Below the pieces are notes generated by a model, which had not been told where the DNA came from, did no database searches, and saw only the letters and a list, made by a program, of their open reading frames with translations. Position numbers and translations under genes: made by a program. A stretch of DNA of 64,000 nt from Ascoidea rubescens DSM 1968 (Eukaryota; Ascomycota; Saccharomycetes; Ascoideales; Ascoideaceae). The stretch is taken from contig NW_017962913.1 of the NCBI RefSeq assembly GCF_001661345.1, positions 1,121,428 through 1,185,427 of the forward strand. The letters are read 5' to 3'. Numbering within the stretch: position 1 is the first letter of the stretch; each line of letters starts with the position of its first letter. Shown piece after piece: positions 51,587 to 61,217 of this stretch.

Positions 51587-52897
51587 ATGTTCATCAGCAA
51601 ATCAAGCTGTATAGGATTTGCTGATTCAAGAATATTTGCACACTCTCCTGTATTCCAACGACATCGTTTATGTTTTACCAGAATCTGCAGCCAGTTTGCC
51701 CCTATTGATTACAGAAAGCTAGGTGAAAAGTATGTTCAGCGCTTTGGTATCTATAATGTCTACAACTTAGCCGCCAGAGATAAAAGATATTTGCAGCAAC
51801 TTCTGATTGATTTGATAGAAAACTGCAGGAAGTTGGAACACACTTTGTTGACTGGTTCAAGAAACCAAGTTGCTACACGATTTAACAGAGGCAATAAACC
51901 ACAACTGAAGAGCGAAGCTCCTGAGAAAGTAGACGATTTTCTCTATGAATGCTTAACAAAAAACAACTCCATTAGATCGTTTCTCTTGGATAAGGATAAT
52001 GAATTTATTCTTAGAAAGTATCTCATCACTGATCCAATACCAAAAAATGAAAACACAATTAAAATGATATCCAGCTATGTGTCCCATGCCATTAATCACA
52101 ATGCTCCAATAAGTGAAAAGTTGATATATCTATCATTGAGACAGCTCCTCAAAAATGAAAAGTCAGTCCCTTTTGATAATTTTATTTCTTCCTTTGAAAT
52201 AGTCGATTTATTGTATGGAAAGGATTCAAACTATACAAAGTTTTTGAAATCGAAATTTATTGCAAATTTTATTATCCCATTATCGGCTGTTTCGATTATA
52301 CTTCTTCCTCTATCACAGATTATATTTCTTTCATCAACATACCTAAACATTGGTTTAATGTTAATTCAATATTCCATGAACATTGGCTTTTTTTTACTCT
52401 TTTCTTCTAATTTTTTCTTAAAACAAACCTCTAGAATAAAATGGTTAAATGGAACAAATTGGTTTCGTTGTATAATACACCAAAACGAATTGTTAATGAT
52501 TAATAGAATTATTACTTATTTTGATGAATTTTATGATTTGAATGTTGAAAATTATCATTTAATCGGCTCATCAAATAGTTCAAAAAATAATGGCTTGAAA
52601 AGCCTCAACCACTTTAGAGCAAATAACAATTTCAATATTGAGTTTTTCCTTGAAAATCATATCGATGACATTAAAGAAATAAACTCAATTGATCAGACAA
52701 AACCAAAAAATGAAGAAGAACTAGAGCTACTTAAATTTATAATCAAAAATTTGAGAAATAGAAAAATGATTTTAAGAACAAAAGAAACAGAGAGACAGTT
52801 TTATCAATTTTGGTCTACAAGAGGTGAAAATTTTGAATGGATTGAACCAGATCAAGATCCGGCTGAAATGATTTTATTAAAAATGTATAAAAAATAA
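51587..52897 (+). CDS. Putative mitochondrial membrane protein, family not recognised
   Basis: A 436-residue protein from ATG 51587; the frame is open upstream only through non-ATG codons. The N-terminus (MFISKSSCIGF...FQRHRLCFTRIC) is Arg/Ser-rich without early acids, like a mitochondrial presequence. Residues about 60-210 are helical and soluble. Hydrophobic segments at about 228-248 and 252-278 (FIIPLSAVSIILLPLSQIIF, then IGLMLIQYSMNIGFFLLF) suggest a membrane hairpin. The C-terminus has a conserved-looking motif, QFWSTRGENFEWIEPDQDPA. I recall no named family with certainty. A role at the inner membrane is inference. It is convergent with THO2, 76 bases apart. Confidence 0.8.
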   Translation: MFISKSSCIGFADSRIFAHSPVFQRHRLCFTRICSQFAPIDYRKLGEKYVQRFGIYNVYNLAARDKRYLQQLLIDLIENCRKLEHTLLTGSRNQVATRFNRGNKPQLKSEAPEKVDDFLYECLTKNNSIRSFLLDKDNEFILRKYLITDPIPKNENTIKMISSYVSHAINHNAPISEKLIYLSLRQLLKNEKSVPFDNFISSFEIVDLLYGKDSNYTKFLKSKFIANFIIPLSAVSIILLPLSQIIFLSSTYLNIGLMLIQYSMNIGFFLLFSSNFFLKQTSRIKWLNGTNWFRCIIHQNELLMINRIITYFDEFYDLNVENYHLIGSSNSSKNNGLKSLNHFRANNNFNIEFFLENHIDDIKEINSIDQTKPKNEEELELLKFIIKNLRNRKMILRTKETERQFYQFWSTRGENFEWIEPDQDPAEMILLKMYKK

Positions 52898-52973
52898 ATC
52901 GTAAAAAATTATTTTGAGAAATGCATATACACGTTTCTTTTATCAGTATAATTTGAAACATATATAAATAAAA

Positions 52974-55900
52974 TTAATGGTTATATCTTCGGTTTCCTCT
53001 TCCACGGCTCGGGCGACCTCCACTATCGTATCTGCTTCCATAACTAGAGGATCTTTGATAGTTTTGTGAGTAACCACCAGGATTTCTTTCTCCTTTTGCT
53101 GGAGTTCTGTTTCGATTATAACTACTGCTTGGTTTTGTAATTCTAGGCTGATGATCTGGTTGTTTTTTAGCATTGTTGGGCAATGGTTGAGTTTTTTTCT
53201 CACTGGTATCCCCACCCTCAACAACTTCAAGCGGTGAATTCTTTTCAGTAGTTAAAACATTATCCTTTGTTTCCTCGTTCTCTGAAGGTATTATGGAAGC
53301 TGTATTTGCTGGAATATCCAGCAATGTACTAGACAGTTTGACCTTCTTTAGTTCAGTAGGGCTTTCTGATTTCGGTACATTAGACAATGGTTTTTCAGCT
53401 GCTTCCTTATCTTCTGGTTTTATTTTCAAAACTGATTTAGCAGGTGGACTAACCAAATTTTCTTTTTTTTCTTTATTAACAGTTTGCAACATAACATCCA
53501 TATATTTTTTCAGGGGTTCTTTTGCCTCATTTTGGGATAATCGCGAAGATGATCTGGAAACTATAGAGGATGATTTAGGACCAGTTGGAAACTTAGCTTC
53601 TGTCTTTTTGGAGCTAACTAGAGAATCTTTCAGAATCTTTCTCTTAACTTTTTGTTGCCCTTCATCCGCCTTATCCATTTCATAAGATTCCAACATATGA
53701 ATACATTTTTTTTCACGAGATCTGATAAGGACAATTAACGCATTTGCTGCCAATTTAATATCTTCTCTTTCATCCTGAGCAATAGTTTCAATCAAATAAA
53801 GTAATTTTTCACAATGATCCTCAATAACAGGATAAACCGTAATGACATTTTTAAGGAAAGTTATAGCATTTCGACGATACATATAATCATCAGTTTCAAG
53901 AGCAACACTTATATCCCTCAAAGATAGAGTATGAATTTCCAACAAATTTTTAAGGAATTCCTGATGACTGGTCGAACTTTCATCATTAGAAATTTTTCCA
54001 AATTCCTTTTCAAAGTTTTCTTTATTTCTCCAATTATCTAAAGATTGGAAAATTTCGGAATAAAAGATTCCAAAATTTTCGGCCTCATCAGGAGTAAATG
54101 TAAATAAAGAACAAGAAATGATCCCTTTAAACAACACTTTTAACACTCCTAAGTAGAATTTTCTGAACCCTAAAGACAATAATAATTTTAAAAACTTTGC
54201 GCAGAATAATGCATCAAGTAAAGAGTGAATACTACGAGGGAGGATACAAGACTCAAGAAATTCATCAGTTTTATTTGTTAATGTAACTTCATCTGACTCA
54301 CCGGTATTATTTTTAAACCAACTATCTTTTTCGTTTTCAATTCTTTTCATAGAAAATTTATAGTGAATTTCATGTTTGAGCATACTATCTGGAAACTCCT
54401 CCAAAATTCTTTCATACTCTTCTTTCAACTTCTTTTTGGCGTCTATTGAAAAGAGAGTGGCTTCTGGATCATTTTTCAAATTATTCATGTCATCAGTTAA
54501 TCCACTTATGGAATCTTTAATATGTTTTTGTTCCATTTTATATTTATCCGAAGGAAAATTTATATCATAGAGAGATAATTGCCAAAATGTGGTATAGAAA
54601 CCAACTTCCATAACATCCCAATTCACCAAAGATATATTCAGTTTTATCATCTTCATTATTGGGTATAAAGTTTTTGTCCAAGGTTTATGCTCATTTAGCT
54701 CTTCCTCTTGAAATTCTCTTTGAATGGATTTGGAAAGACTCTTTCTCCATAACTCAAAGGCCCATTCAGTGCTGACACCAAATACTGAAATTAATGTGCT
54801 TAAAGGCATAATATAACTTTCTATTTGTTTAGTATGCAAAAAATAATTAATAGAAGACAAGTAACTGTGGAGTAAGGAACTGGTTTCATCATTTCTATTG
54901 GCCAAAATTTTGTAATGAAGGTTTTCATTTTCGAATATTTGAGTCTTGTGGTAATTAGTTAGTAAAATAAATAACTCGCTTATGGCATCAAGTTCAATCA
55001 AATTGTTTAATAATCTTAGTCCTGATCTTTTAGATATATTTCTATTGTCTTGAATATTGCTAAACACAATATTTTGCAAACAAGGACCACATCCTAAATA
55101 TTCAATTTGCAGCAAAGTAAGATTAGAAATGTGTTTAATCCCACTCATGTAGTTTACCATCTCTTTAAAGATAACTATACCAGTGTTATCACCAGAATGA
55201 AATTTCTTTAATATAAATGTGTAAAGAGTTTTTAAATCCACTTTGGCATATCTTTGGCATAATTTTCCAATAAAAGTAACTAAAGACTGAAGCCATTGTC
55301 TATCATTTATACCATCATCCTGAATTGAATTTCTGTTGGAAGTCAATCTGATCAATAATACAAAAGTTAAAACATCATAACCATAATCAGTGAAATATCT
55401 GGCAGCATCAACAATTAGGTCTATTAGGTTGTCGTAACTCTCAATTTGAGTTACAATAACCTCAAAACAAGATAAAGGATTAGCGTAAGAAATTTTTGCT
55501 AATCTTCTCATCATTGGGTGGAAATTTGTCTTTGACAATCTTTTAAGAACATCTTTAGTTTCTTTTTCGGCTGCATTGCAAGCAATTTTAATATCTAAAT
55601 CTTTTTTCCTTAAAGTTGAATTTATTCCTCCATATAAAGAAAATCTTTTATCAAGTGGGAATTTTGCCATTAATTTGAATATTTCTTGAATAGTGCAAGG
55701 GTTTTCTTTTATAAGTGGCATGGCAGGAAATATGAATTTTCTAAAAAAATCAAACCACTTATTTAATTTTGAGTGATAATCATCTTTTGGCGTGTTGTTT
55801 AAGTCATATAAACCAATTCTAACTAATTTAGTCATGAGTTCAACATCCTTGTATAAGTTGACACTAGAAAATGATAAAAATTCGTTGCAAACAACAAATA

Positions 55901-57515
55901 AATCTTCAATAGTTTTGATTTCAGGGATTTTTTTATTCCATTCATGATAGAAATATACAAATTTTTTATTTGTGTGAGATTTTTGCAAAGAAAATACCTC
56001 GATTGTAGTTATTAGGTAGTCTTCATATTCAATACCGTCATCAGATCTAGTGAATGCAACTCTTTTAGGAACCAAGAGTTTTTGAATTAAATCTTTATCT
56101 TGAATTGAATGAACTTTTTCATATAAAGGTTTAATTGATTGATTCATCAAACGATGAATAGCAGAAGCAATTTCAGGATCAATTTTAGGTAAAAAGGGAT
56201 ATTTAGCTAGTATAAATATTGAAGGCCAATAAAGTCCGCACATTAAAAAGACTTTTAATAACTGATATTTATTATTTGTTTTCAAAGAATCAATAATTTC
56301 TCTGTACGGATCTTTTGGCTCTTTGTTCTTTTCTCTGCCTCTTGAATCGTTTCTTGATGTTTTATTAGAAGAGTCTGCTTCTTCGTCATTCAAGGGAGCA
56401 GCCAAAGCAAGTAAGGATGCGCCAGCTTTAAAGGATTTATCTTCCATGTATGCTTTATATTGAGATTCTATTTTTTTCATTGCCTCATCATTGGGACTTA
56501 AATAAGAGTAAATTGCACCGAAACTTATAAAACCTTCTTTTATCAAAACAGCAATTAAACATTTAAAGGTTTCTGGCATATCTCTTCCAAGAAAAAGATA
56601 ATTGTTTAGTTTAAAACCAATAAGTTGAGCAGCAATATCACAACCACCGGTTGAAAGATTCTCGATGCATGATATATCAGAGGGAACTAGTGGCCACCAA
56701 GAAGATCTTTTCAAAAGTTCTATACAAAAATGATAGTTTTTTAAAATGTTATTAATATACAAGTCCAATATAATATCAAGAACCCTATTAGGATCCAAGC
56801 TGAAGTGGCCAATTAAAGATTCAATAACTCTCCAAGTGTAATCCACCATGTAAGGAGCATCATCTGAAGAAATTGCTTCATATAATTCAACAATCAATTT
56901 TGAATAACCTTCAGAACATTCGTGTAATAAATTATATCTTTTTTGGATATATTGATCTCTCAAGATAACAGACTCCTGCCTTTTCACTTTATTGAGGTTT
57001 ATGTTATAAGTGCTACTGTAATATTCAGAAGTTAGATGAATTGCTAGTAATTTATCATTTATTGAGAGCTTTGCAAGAAATGAGGATAAGCTTTGGTTTG
57101 GAGGGAACAAATTCAAGACATTGATGAATAATAGAGAAATCAGCTCAGTTTTTTTTGGATCATCATGGTATTTAAAAATTTTCTCTAGAACAACAATTGC
57201 ACTGGTCAAATTCAAGCGATCGAAATTTCTAATGGAATAAAGAAATTCGTAAAAGAGATCAAAGAGAGCAGTTGGGTCCTCATTGTAATCGGTTAAAAAT
57301 AGTTCTTTGATCAAAGAATCTGAATAGGCCTTGAGATTCTTAGCCTTTTCTTCGGTCAAATATTTCCATTCAGCAGCCATCATCGTCTCTTGCTGAATCA
57401 GACCCTGTCTTTCAGTACCATTGGCTGTAAGAGAAGACATTTTGTAGACGATATGAGCAGTAGTTAGCTGGTTTTGCTCTTCTCCTGAGCTTGGATGAAT
57501 TGGTTTGAATTGCAT
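52974..57515 (-). CDS. THO2: THO complex subunit 2
   Basis: Tho2 is the large scaffold of the THO/TREX complex that couples RNA polymerase II elongation to mRNP packaging and export and limits R-loops. From ATG 57515 the protein is 1513 residues, similar to S. cerevisiae Tho2 (about 1600). It is an alpha-solenoid throughout, with the conserved Tho2 segment FYTTFWQLSLYDINFPSDKY followed by a coiled coil and DSWFKNN. The C-terminal ~200 residues are charged and disordered, ending in an RGG/RG-rich RNA-binding tail (SRYDSGGRPSRGRGNRRYNH). Upstream of 57515 the frame continues without ATG. A CACGTG lies 18 bases before the start codon. It converges on the mitochondrial gene. Confidence 0.95.
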   Translation of the reverse strand: MQFKPIHPSSGEEQNQLTTAHIVYKMSSLTANGTERQGLIQQETMMAAEWKYLTEEKAKNLKAYSDSLIKELFLTDYNEDPTALFDLFYEFLYSIRNFDRLNLTSAIVVLEKIFKYHDDPKKTELISLLFINVLNLFPPNQSLSSFLAKLSINDKLLAIHLTSEYYSSTYNINLNKVKRQESVILRDQYIQKRYNLLHECSEGYSKLIVELYEAISSDDAPYMVDYTWRVIESLIGHFSLDPNRVLDIILDLYINNILKNYHFCIELLKRSSWWPLVPSDISCIENLSTGGCDIAAQLIGFKLNNYLFLGRDMPETFKCLIAVLIKEGFISFGAIYSYLSPNDEAMKKIESQYKAYMEDKSFKAGASLLALAAPLNDEEADSSNKTSRNDSRGREKNKEPKDPYREIIDSLKTNNKYQLLKVFLMCGLYWPSIFILAKYPFLPKIDPEIASAIHRLMNQSIKPLYEKVHSIQDKDLIQKLLVPKRVAFTRSDDGIEYEDYLITTIEVFSLQKSHTNKKFVYFYHEWNKKIPEIKTIEDLFVVCNEFLSFSSVNLYKDVELMTKLVRIGLYDLNNTPKDDYHSKLNKWFDFFRKFIFPAMPLIKENPCTIQEIFKLMAKFPLDKRFSLYGGINSTLRKKDLDIKIACNAAEKETKDVLKRLSKTNFHPMMRRLAKISYANPLSCFEVIVTQIESYDNLIDLIVDAARYFTDYGYDVLTFVLLIRLTSNRNSIQDDGINDRQWLQSLVTFIGKLCQRYAKVDLKTLYTFILKKFHSGDNTGIVIFKEMVNYMSGIKHISNLTLLQIEYLGCGPCLQNIVFSNIQDNRNISKRSGLRLLNNLIELDAISELFILLTNYHKTQIFENENLHYKILANRNDETSSLLHSYLSSINYFLHTKQIESYIMPLSTLISVFGVSTEWAFELWRKSLSKSIQREFQEEELNEHKPWTKTLYPIMKMIKLNISLVNWDVMEVGFYTTFWQLSLYDINFPSDKYKMEQKHIKDSISGLTDDMNNLKNDPEATLFSIDAKKKLKEEYERILEEFPDSMLKHEIHYKFSMKRIENEKDSWFKNNTGESDEVTLTNKTDEFLESCILPRSIHSLLDALFCAKFLKLLLSLGFRKFYLGVLKVLFKGIISCSLFTFTPDEAENFGIFYSEIFQSLDNWRNKENFEKEFGKISNDESSTSHQEFLKNLLEIHTLSLRDISVALETDDYMYRRNAITFLKNVITVYPVIEDHCEKLLYLIETIAQDEREDIKLAANALIVLIRSREKKCIHMLESYEMDKADEGQQKVKRKILKDSLVSSKKTEAKFPTGPKSSSIVSRSSSRLSQNEAKEPLKKYMDVMLQTVNKEKKENLVSPPAKSVLKIKPEDKEAAEKPLSNVPKSESPTELKKVKLSSTLLDIPANTASIIPSENEETKDNVLTTEKNSPLEVVEGGDTSEKKTQPLPNNAKKQPDHQPRITKPSSSYNRNRTPAKGERNPGGYSQNYQRSSSYGSRYDSGGRPSRGRGNRRYNH

Positions 57516-58072
57516 TGTTTTGTAAGAAAAATCACGTGACACGAATGTGCTTTTTGAATTTATATTCCTTTTCTATGCTGGAGGTGGGATGTTAGTCCAC
57601 AATGGTGGATTGCTCCAGTTTTTTGTAACAATAGGTTTGCATTCATGAATAGACAGAACTGGAGTCTATTGTGTAGCAACAAAGCTTGCTTTTATTCTAG
57701 ACTACAACAATATATTATCAATTGCTTTTTGATTACTTAACCAAATTATTTTTGCAAAACGCTTCTGTTGTGCAGTTGGCCGAGCGGTTTAAGACACACC
57801 CATTGGAAAATGGGTCTTGTGCTCGAATTCGATAAAGCAATTTTCATAAGGTTAATCTGAGCAAAATAAACATCTGATGAGGTTTAATTATCGCCGCGAT
57901 AACAGAAATACCGAAATAGGAAATGTACCCGATTAAGCAATTCATTAGACCTTATTTCCACGAAAGACCTAGATCACGACAGGATTCTAAACCAATTTGT
58001 AAAGTTTTGAGGTACTGAGTGAAGCACTTGTTGAATTTGCTCAACAAAAAGTTACAAGTGAAGTTGCTGGAG
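57516..58072. promoter_or_regulatory. THO2/POP8 divergent promoter with CACGTG site
   Basis: AATCACGTGAC at 57530-57540 contains the Cbf1-type consensus (RTCACRTG) with its CACGTG core at 57533-57538, unusually close to the THO2 ATG. The middle holds a tRNA-like relic, listed separately. The right part leads to the POP8 ATG at 58073; small frames there lack support. Confidence 0.5.
57770..57836 (+). pseudogene. Class II tRNA-like relic (Ser/Leu type)
   Basis: TTGGCCGAGCGGTTTAAGAC is a near-perfect D-arm/A-box of eukaryotic tRNA-Ser or tRNA-Leu. It is followed by an anticodon-arm-like hairpin (ACCCATT GGAA AATGGGT) and a B-box-like GCTCGAATTC. The D-stem has a mismatch, the anticodon loop is not seven bases, the T-stem does not pair, and no 3' acceptor strand matches GTGCAGT. 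I therefore call it a decayed tRNA rather than a working gene. Confidence 0.5.
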
Positions 58073-58618
58073 ATGAGTGCTTTTGTTTCTTTGGATGGTT
58101 TTGAGATAGAAGATGAAGGTCTGGAGTGGTGGTACTTGACCATTCAATTGTATGTTTTCCTTTTGTGCATACGGAACTGATTGTTCTTTTGGTCAAAAAC
58201 TAACATTTTATATATCTGCAGAATCATTTCACCGAAACACCGAAATAATGAAGTTTTACAAAAGAAAATTCTAGAAACAATGGACTACATATCATGGAGA
58301 ACTTTGATATCCAAAATATTGAAAAAGTTTTTTGGTATAATGGGAGAATCAACCCCAATTGATTATTTGAAAGTTATAAACTCGCCTAATTCCTATCTTT
58401 TGTTCATTAGGATTCATAAAGATGATAAGTTGCTCTTTCTAAACTCCATAATGTCCTCTACATTTGAATTGGATTTTTTGGGTTTAAACGAAGTGACAGA
58501 TGAAAAGATCTATGCTAGTATGAAAATGGTTAATGAGACAAATAATCTCGAAGAATTAACCAAATTAGCCAATATTAACATTACAAATCAAAAACAAAAT
58601 TTGATAATAAATGAATGA
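58073..58618 (+). CDS. POP8: RNase P/RNase MRP subunit Pop8 (spliced; exons 58073-58149 and 58222-58618)
   Basis: Pop8 is a small protein of nuclear RNase P and RNase MRP, acting in tRNA 5' maturation and pre-rRNA cleavage. Exon 1 (77 nt) and exon 2 join within a Leu codon to give 157 residues starting MSAFVSLDGFEIEDEGLEWW. The segment EWWYLTIQL, DYISWRTLISKILKKFFGIMGE and SYLLFIRI line up with S. cerevisiae Pop8 EWQYFKLSI, DQMTWRQWLNNALKRSYGIFGE and LAYIRV. The family is short and fast-evolving, and the length fits. It is convergent with APN2 as in S. cerevisiae (YBL018C/YBL019W), which strengthens the call. From memory the S. cerevisiae gene also has an intron. Confidence 0.9.
58150..58221 (+). 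other. POP8: POP8 intron (72 nt)
   Basis: Donor GTATGT (58150-58155), branch site AACTAAC (58198-58204) and acceptor CAG (58219-58221). Removing it joins ...YLTIQ-L to IISPKHRNN without a stop. Exon 2 alone has no ATG in its first part. Confidence 0.9.
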
Positions 58619-58695
58619 TTGATAAAACACAATTGAAACTTGCTAGAAAGAAAACACGATAAAATACAGAAAAGAAAAAAAAAGAAACTAAATGT

Positions 58696-61062
58696 CTAAT
58701 TTACCCATTTGAAAAATCCACAATTAATATCAGGATGAACCTCACTATGGTTTTTCACATTGGAAGTTCTACTACAACACCAAAATTTCTTGCCTTTGTT
58801 TTTGGTGTTCTTACAAGTTTTTAAAACACATTTATCATTGTGTTTGCACACAGGAGGCTTGCCATAAACACCTTCAAAAACCCCTTTGGTATTCATATTG
58901 AATGATTTTTGAGATTGAATAGAACTATCTGACTTGTTTTCAGCATTATTTGGAGTAATGGATGAGTCGACCTTATCATCTTCATCGTTAGTCATATCAA
59001 TAAATTCTATTTTGTAATTACTATTCACCAAAGGATCAGTCATGAACAATGAGTTATCATTCTGTTTTTGTATTTCCTTAATTTTCGAAATGGGTTTGAA
59101 GAAGCTCTCAATAGGTTTTTGTCGCTTGTTTTTCTTTTGAACTGTTGTCTTTTTATCTGAATATGGAGTTTTACTTTTATTAGTGTCAATATTATTTGTT
59201 AACTTTCTACTCATATAGACATATTTTCTTTTTGGCTGCGATGCATTGAATTTATTGATTGAGTTTAATGCTAGTGTATTTAATTTGGGTTTTTCATTTA
59301 CTTTAATAACCTTATTATCAGCATTGTTAGTATTATCATTCTCAATATTCTCAACTACAAAAATACCATCATTTTCGCTATCATTATTATCATTATTATC
59401 ATTGATAATCTTAGTATTACCATTCTTATCATAATTGCTTTTAATGTTGTTATTATTTATATTTGAATCATTTGATTTTTTGATAATATCTTTATCAGTT
59501 TCAATATTATTTTCTATAACTAAAGGTTCTTGTTTGAATAAAATTGAAGTCTTAAAGCTTGGTTTCTTGAACAATGAGTCAATAATTGAAATTTTGTTCA
59601 ATTTGTACCTTGTGTTGGCTTCTAATTTTGGAAAATTATGGTTATTACTTTTGGTTAAATTTTTATGATCACTATTACTATTATTGTTATTGTTATAAAT
59701 TTTTTCAGTTATTGTAAAATCTGAATAAATTGGACAATGGTCAGAACCATATAAGTGTGTTAATAAATTTGCAGTATCGAAAAAGTTATCAAAAAATGAT
59801 TGAGAAGTTAAGATAAAATCTATTCTTGATCCATAGTTAATGGGGCGATGGTTTAGTTGGGTATTCCAGCAAGTGTATAGTTTTAATTTGTTTCCATGTT
59901 TCTCCCTTATAACATCATATAAGATTTTATCTAGAGATATTGTGTCATAAGTTTCAGAAGAACCGTTATCACTGATTTCTTCATTATCCAGAATGAGTAG
60001 ATTACTTTTTGCATTATTTTGATAAATGACCTTTAGATTTTTATCTATCTTAACATTTTCGGTTAAATTTGAATTAATTATGATTGAGTTTAGTAATATT
60101 CTTGAAATGTCAGATTTAATAAAGGAGTCCAAGTAGTCTTTATCGAAATTAAAATTATCAATATTGCAAGCATTAATATTAGTGGGATTGCCATTACTAG
60201 TGGTCTGAGAATCTTTGATTAGTAAATACTCATTTAAAGAATCAGCTCTATCGAATAAATCTCTTGAAATATTGATATCTCCCATAATAAGGACTTCTTT
60301 GTTTAATGTTTTTTTCAAAATTTTAATTCTTTGGATCAAAACTCTGATAAAATTATATTTGAAATTTAAACCGTCTTCAGAATTCAAAGAGTTAGCAGGA
60401 CAGTATAGGGATATTATGATCAAATTTAAATTCAATTCTAAGATCAAACAGCGACCTTGAGAATCTAATTCCAAGGCTTCTTCAACAGACAAACTCAAAG
60501 CATTTAAATCTGGATAACCACCAATTAAACTTGTTTCTTTAAAGCTATAATCAATACTGCTATTTTCATACAATTCCTTATATGAAAAAAGCCTGTTCCT
60601 GTTTTTCTTTACGTTATCATTTAAAACCCTGGGGTTATAATCGTAACAAGGCAATAATCCAGTTATACCTTCTTCACATTTTTTGATTCTGAGAAAATTT
60701 TCAACCATTGGTGAATCATCTTCTGTGGGTTTTCTAACGTATAGGCCAATTCCCGAGTAGCCCTTTTTGCTGGTAGGCAAAGAAATAAAGGAGTAGTAGT
60801 CGTCAATACTTGGAAGCAAGCTAGCACTCACATTTTCTTTGTTGATTTTCAACTCTTGCAAAGATATAATGTCAGCTTTTAAAAACTTGTAAAAAAACGA
60901 CATGTTCTTGGAGAACGAGCTCCAAGGATGGTAGTTGAAGAGGGTTCTGATTCCATTGACGTTGAAGGACAAAACCCTGATGGTGTTTGCAGTAGCCTTT
61001 GAAGGAATGTAGCAGTTCTTCAGCACTTGCTCGACAACAGAGACATCGACAGCAGAACTCAT
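58696..61062 (-). CDS. APN2: Class II AP endonuclease Apn2 (exonuclease III family)
   Basis: Apn2/Eth1 cleaves DNA at abasic sites and removes 3'-blocked ends in base-excision repair. The protein is 788 residues from ATG 61062, longer than S. cerevisiae's 520. The EEP nuclease domain spans about 28-455, with FNVNGIRTL, the metal-binding LQELKI, MGDINISRD, GSRIDFILTS and the catalytic GSDHCPI. A 250-residue Asn/Lys-rich linker includes a Lys-rich patch followed by QKPIESFFKPI-like sequence, which resembles a PCNA-binding PIP motif (Q/I-F-F). The C-terminus is a GRF zinc finger (KPPVCKHNDKCVLKTCKN, FWCCSR, CGFFKW) that binds single-stranded DNA. It is divergent from RRG9. Confidence 0.95.
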   Translation of the reverse strand: MSSAVDVSVVEQVLKNCYIPSKATANTIRVLSFNVNGIRTLFNYHPWSSFSKNMSFFYKFLKADIISLQELKINKENVSASLLPSIDDYYSFISLPTSKKGYSGIGLYVRKPTEDDSPMVENFLRIKKCEEGITGLLPCYDYNPRVLNDNVKKNRNRLFSYKELYENSSIDYSFKETSLIGGYPDLNALSLSVEEALELDSQGRCLILELNLNLIIISLYCPANSLNSEDGLNFKYNFIRVLIQRIKILKKTLNKEVLIMGDINISRDLFDRADSLNEYLLIKDSQTTSNGNPTNINACNIDNFNFDKDYLDSFIKSDISRILLNSIIINSNLTENVKIDKNLKVIYQNNAKSNLLILDNEEISDNGSSETYDTISLDKILYDVIREKHGNKLKLYTCWNTQLNHRPINYGSRIDFILTSQSFFDNFFDTANLLTHLYGSDHCPIYSDFTITEKIYNNNNNSNSDHKNLTKSNNHNFPKLEANTRYKLNKISIIDSLFKKPSFKTSILFKQEPLVIENNIETDKDIIKKSNDSNINNNNIKSNYDKNGNTKIINDNNDNNDSENDGIFVVENIENDNTNNADNKVIKVNEKPKLNTLALNSINKFNASQPKRKYVYMSRKLTNNIDTNKSKTPYSDKKTTVQKKNKRQKPIESFFKPISKIKEIQKQNDNSLFMTDPLVNSNYKIEFIDMTNDEDDKVDSSITPNNAENKSDSSIQSQKSFNMNTKGVFEGVYGKPPVCKHNDKCVLKTCKNTKNKGKKFWCCSRTSNVKNHSEVHPDINCGFFKWVN

Positions 61063-61217
61063 GAACAATCTTTACTGGTGGAGCTGTTTCTGTGATGAGC
61101 TAAAGAAATTCATCAATAAAAAGCAGGAGAGAGACCGTGTTTGTGGGAGCCGGAAAATTTTATTGGATTTTTCAGGTGGAAACAGATCAAAAGGAGCTGG
61201 AAGAGAAAGAGGCGATA

